DNA of 64,000 nucleotides, from NCBI GenBank assembly GCA_965153455.1, contig OZ234493.1:3038001-3102000 (forward strand). Reading direction: 5' to 3'. The notes beneath the pieces were generated by a model. It was given only the letters and a program-made list of their open reading frames with translations. It made no database searches and was not told the origin of the DNA. Source of the DNA: Sphagnum compactum (taxonomy: Eukaryota > Bryophyta > Sphagnopsida > Sphagnales). This document shows positions 60,936 to 64,000 of the stretch, in pieces. Position numbers and translations under genes: made by a program. The stretch's first letter is position 1, and each line of letters opens with the position of its first letter.

Positions 60936-62589
60936 TCACTGGTGCAGAAGAGACTCCTGTCTCTGTAATCTTACCTGTTGGCAGAAATTTGTAAAGAAAG
61001 CCTCCGCTCTCTGTTTTACATCATCGTCAGCTAGCTTCAGATTGGTATACTCAACTGCGCGCTTTGCAAAAAAATCCTCCACTCCCTCAAATGCACTCCA
61101 AGCATCACTCTCGGTAAATATTGCAAAATAATGTCTCTGTAGGATATCTAGAATCTCAGGCCATCCAGGCCGCTGTAGAGGATCATCATGCCAACAGCGA
61201 TGCAATAAATCCCTCAGGTCGGGGTGCACATGGTCAGGAATGTCCGGTCTTTGGCCTGACAGAACCAGATCGTAGTCAGACTTAGGATAGCCTTCAAAAG
61301 GAGTCTGGCCCGTAAGGATCTCGTAGCACACCATCCCAAAACCATACACATCCACTGCAGGAGAGTACACAAGTCTCAAGTCTGATCTGTCCCGCACTGC
61401 TTGCAATACTTCAGGAGCCCTCCAAAATCCAGTGCCCACAACGTCGGAGCTCTCGTAGTCCCCAATTTTGATCTCAACCCTCTGGGTGAGTAATCCAAAA
61501 TGACCATTCTTTACTTTCATTCCCACAAGGATGTTTGAGGCCTTAATGTCTTTGTGTATTCGTCCGCATGAATGTATTTCTCTGATCCCACTTGCAATTT
61601 CCTGCATTAAAATGATTTTCACTGTATATGAACGAAACCTGTTACTGTCTTTGTCGATGAGAGTTCGCAGATCACCTTCCATGAGTTGCATCACCAGTAA
61701 TATTTTGCCGGTTTTATCCATTGACACCCCAATCACTTGGCAAAGTCTAGACTTTGATCGGCCTTCACAAGCTTTCATCACCTTTTCCATTTCCCTTTGC
61801 ATTTTGAGCATCCGTTCCTTTTGCCTCTGCAACTCGAGCTCGCCAACTCCAGAATATTTGTATCTTTTGACAACCACATCAGTTCCAAAGTATTTAGCCA
61901 AGAAGATTCTCGCCTGGCCACCTTGTGTGATCTGCCTGACTATTTCAAGTTCCGATGGATGTATAAGTCGCACTAAGCCGAGATGTTCTTCTTCATGTAC
62001 GGCCTCCGCAAGAGACGTTGGACTTCGGTCCCTCGGCGACAGAAGCGCAGTCCAAAGGTGCTCAGGTGCTTTGCCGGAATACAACTGTTCTACCACTGAA
62101 GGGATAAGCTCATCCGACAATTCCGTCCTCTGTGATGTGGGAGTAGAAAAGTCCTCGTCGGAGCTCATATTGTTGAGGTTACAACTCTCTGGCTTCACCT
62201 CCTGGTTTTGAGCCGGCGAGTGTAAAACTGCGCCAGATGTATGCACAACATGAGAGGAAAAGGGGCATTCGCTTTCCCCACGACCGAGGCTTTTCGAACC
62301 TTTGCTATCCATGAAGTCCTGGGTGCAGGCTATGAGAAACACGAGAATATCCGCAGGAATAAGAGACTTGTTTAGAGTCGATCAACCCGGCACCTAAGCA
62401 CGAGAACGAGAACCAAGCGAATTTAATAGAGAGTGATTCACCAAAACGGTAGCAAAAACAAGATTGGAAAGAGCCAACTATTTCAACGAACAAACAAAAC
62501 GTACCTACTAATGGAACAAAGTTTGATGAAGAACGGCGTGATCCTTTGGAAGAACTTTGGCGAAAAGCTGGGGTGCGAACAAGACGCAT
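60936..62589 (-). CDS. TKL-like protein kinase with HKD and DYE in place of HRD and DFG
   Basis: Two exons, 62589-62505 and 62329-60936, join in phase (GTA G|CC TGC) and give 1479 nt, 492 aa. Without the first exon, translation would start at the ATG at 62312 (458 aa). The first 28 residues are Arg/Ser-rich with no acidic residue, possibly a targeting sequence. The kinase domain (about residues 155-430) has a Gly-poor loop ITQGGQARIFLAK, Lys183 in VVVKRY, an inserted charged helix (QRQKERMLKMQREMEKVMK), IHKDIKASN with HKD at 287-289, GDYESSDVVGTGFWRAPEVL with DYE at 319-321 in place of DFG and APE at 333-335, then VDVYGFGMVCYEILTGQTPF and RCWHDDPLQRP. The C-lobe is typical of the RAF/TKL branch. 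The metal-binding Asp is kept, so activity is possible but altered. The substrate is unknown. Confidence 0.87.
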
Positions 62590-63077
62590 AGAAGCAACTT
62601 AGCCTAATGGGCTTTGATCTATTGAACTAGAGAGACGGAGAGCACTGCTGCTGAGAGGGAAGACAACCGTGTTGGAAAAGTATACGCAGGAAGGAGACTC
62701 CTGGACACGGCACCTAACACCCCGTCAAAAAAGCTGTCACTGGCCCCGAAGCAGTCTTATGTTTTCTTTGAAGTTTAAGGGCAGAAGTTGAAGATTAGTA
62801 CCGTTGCAGAAGGGTAGCGAGGATGTATGATGAGGAGTTGGAAAGTCCACCAGCACCAGTAGCAGAGAAGAGCGCGCGAAAATGGAACGAAAGCGTTGTT
62901 GCAAGTGCTGAAGAGGAAGAAGCAGAAGTGAGTAAGAAGAGAGCGCCATCGCTGCAGCAGTGCAAGTACGTAAGCACCCTGACAGGCGCTCACCCAACTA
63001 GCGCCTAGGGAATTTTAAAAAAAACGTACTGGTTTTAACCCTAGGTTTTTGCCTCCCAGTTTCCCTCTGTGTGGTGT
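62590..63077. other. Kinase promoter region and a possible divergent first exon
   Basis: An open plus-strand frame at 62823-63008 starts MYDEELESPPAPVAEKSARK and is Ala/Glu/Lys-rich. It lies divergently about 230 bp above the kinase start, a common promoter-sharing layout. No second exon or motif was found, and the minus strand is open as well, so it may be chance. Confidence 0.25.
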
Positions 63078-63183
63078 GTGTGTTTTTTTATGGGTGCTTT
63101 GCCCCCATTGGGTTTGATTTGCCGGCTGGAGTGAACCATAAAAAAACACCCATAAACAAAGCACCATGAAAAAACACACACAA
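63078..63183. repeat. Imperfect inverted repeat with arms of about 25 bp
   Basis: TGTGTGTTTTTTTATGGGTG followed by CTTTG (from 63078) is mirrored by CAAAGCACCATGAAAAAACA followed by CACACA (to about 63183). A second tgtatatgttttttta near 63200 extends the similarity. Confidence 0.6.
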
Positions 63184-63229
63184 ATTTTATGGTGTTGTAT
63201 ATGTTTTTTTATGAGTGAACCAGCAGCCA

Positions 63230-63750
63230 CCAATGCACCGTTGAGGATGAGGCCGTTCTAGCTGTTTTGGGGATGAATCAAAAACCCATCCTCTTCCCCT
63301 GCCCAGGGATTTTTCAGCCCCTTTCTCTACCCCAAAATTTTCCCCTCCTACCTACCTCCCCCCCCGCCTCCTACCTCCTTCATCACATTTCCCGTTCACT
63401 CCATCTCAAGAGCTTAGTAGAGCTCCTAAGCTTGAGCTGCACAGAGCTTCGCAAGCTCTCGAGCTTGAGCTGCACACAACTTCGCGAGGAAGGTGGAGAG
63501 CTCAACGTTGCAGGAACTTGAAAAGCTGAAGGAACGTGGAGAGGAGAAGGGTTTAAGGGAAGGCTTCATCTGAAATGCAGAAGCAAGAGAAGTAAGCTCC
63601 CTCCCTTCTTTGCATTTTTTTGTCTATGTGTTTTTTATTTTATTTTTTAGCTTGAAAAGAAAAAGACGCCATTGTCTTCTTCTTTAACGTTTTTGTTTCC
63701 TACCTACCTCCCCCTCTTGTCTTTTTTTGTGCTATTGTTGCAGCGGCAAA
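63230..63750. other. Spacer, no gene recognised
   Basis: It contains a duplicated phrase gagcttgagctgcacas.. near 63433 and 63460 and C-rich runs. The open frame at 63267-63521 (plus) follows this repeat and has no recognisable motif. Confidence 0.4.
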
Positions 63751-64000
63751 GAAGGCGATAACAAATTGCTACCATCGCCTTCTTCTCTGCCAGATCTTAT
63801 AGAGATGAAGAAGAAGGCGACGACAGCTATTGTTGCCTTCTTCTTTGCCTTTGTCGAATCTTGTAGAGATGAAAAAGAAGGCGACGACAACTGCCGTCGC
63901 CTTCTTCTTCTCTACCGGCTCTTGTAGAGATGAAGAAAAAGGCAATGACAACTGTCGTCGCCTTCTTCTTCTCTACCGAGTCTTGTAAAGATGAAGAAGA
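63751..64000 (+). repeat. Tandem array of hairpin-bearing units, runs off the right edge
   Basis: Units begin gaaggcgataac (63751), gaaggcgacgacagc (63813), gaaggcgacgacaac (63878) and aaaggcaatgacaac (63938), with periods of 62, 65 and 60 bp. Each unit contains a self-complementary core, for example gaaggcgacgac followed by gccgtcgccttc, and ends cttgtagagatgaagaa. Both strands remain open through the array. Confidence 0.85.

Overview
The window looks like nuclear DNA of a land plant. The evidence is plant-type gene families with many GT-AG introns, an AT-rich background, Arabidopsis-type TTTAGGG motifs inside the sequence, and old Ty1/copia and Ty3/gypsy debris. I suspect a seed-free lineage with a large genome, such as a fern, from the wide repeat-filled spacers and the style of the genes, but the sequence does not prove this.

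Four protein-coding genes appear intact when exons are joined by hand. ATG1 autophagy kinase runs on the minus strand from 14190 to 8759 (13 exons, 687 aa). A membrane-anchored RING-H2 ubiquitin ligase runs on the minus strand from 38356 to 37113 (3 exons, 253 aa). A PWWP-domain nuclear protein runs on the plus strand from 50710 to 54451 (8 exons, 329 aa). A TKL-like protein kinase with a non-canonical DFG motif runs on the minus strand from 62589 to 60936 (2 exons, 492 aa). In each model the exon phases join without a stop.

The rest is broken genes and repeats. Positions 1-2560 hold a decayed copia element, and about 4600-5000 a gypsy gag remnant. Positions 17290-19405 hold two tandem decayed copies of a protein with a CPxC zinc finger followed by a GIY-YIG nuclease domain, which recalls Penelope-like retroelements. 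From 28745 down to 23328, fragments of at least four unrelated genes (RPT2, an LRR receptor kinase, RPA1 and a BSU1-like phosphatase) lie in a row in one orientation, with introns kept and ends cut. Plant-transposon-like reading frames lie beyond them at 21348-22420 and 16034-16795. This looks like DNA-level capture of gene pieces by a Pack-type element or Helitron. A frameshifted dsRNA-binding protein pseudogene lies at 55444-56207.

The spacers carry a 7.2-copy minisatellite (36179-36738), a tandem duplication with telomere motifs (40852-41205), an almost perfect 33-bp foldback (48099-48193), a perfect 78-bp tandem duplication (59811-59966), a hairpin-bearing array at the right edge, and at least three dispersed repeat families. 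The genes do not form an operon or pathway. ATG1 (autophagy) and the RING-H2 ligase (ubiquitination) both concern protein turnover, but their proximity is probably chance.
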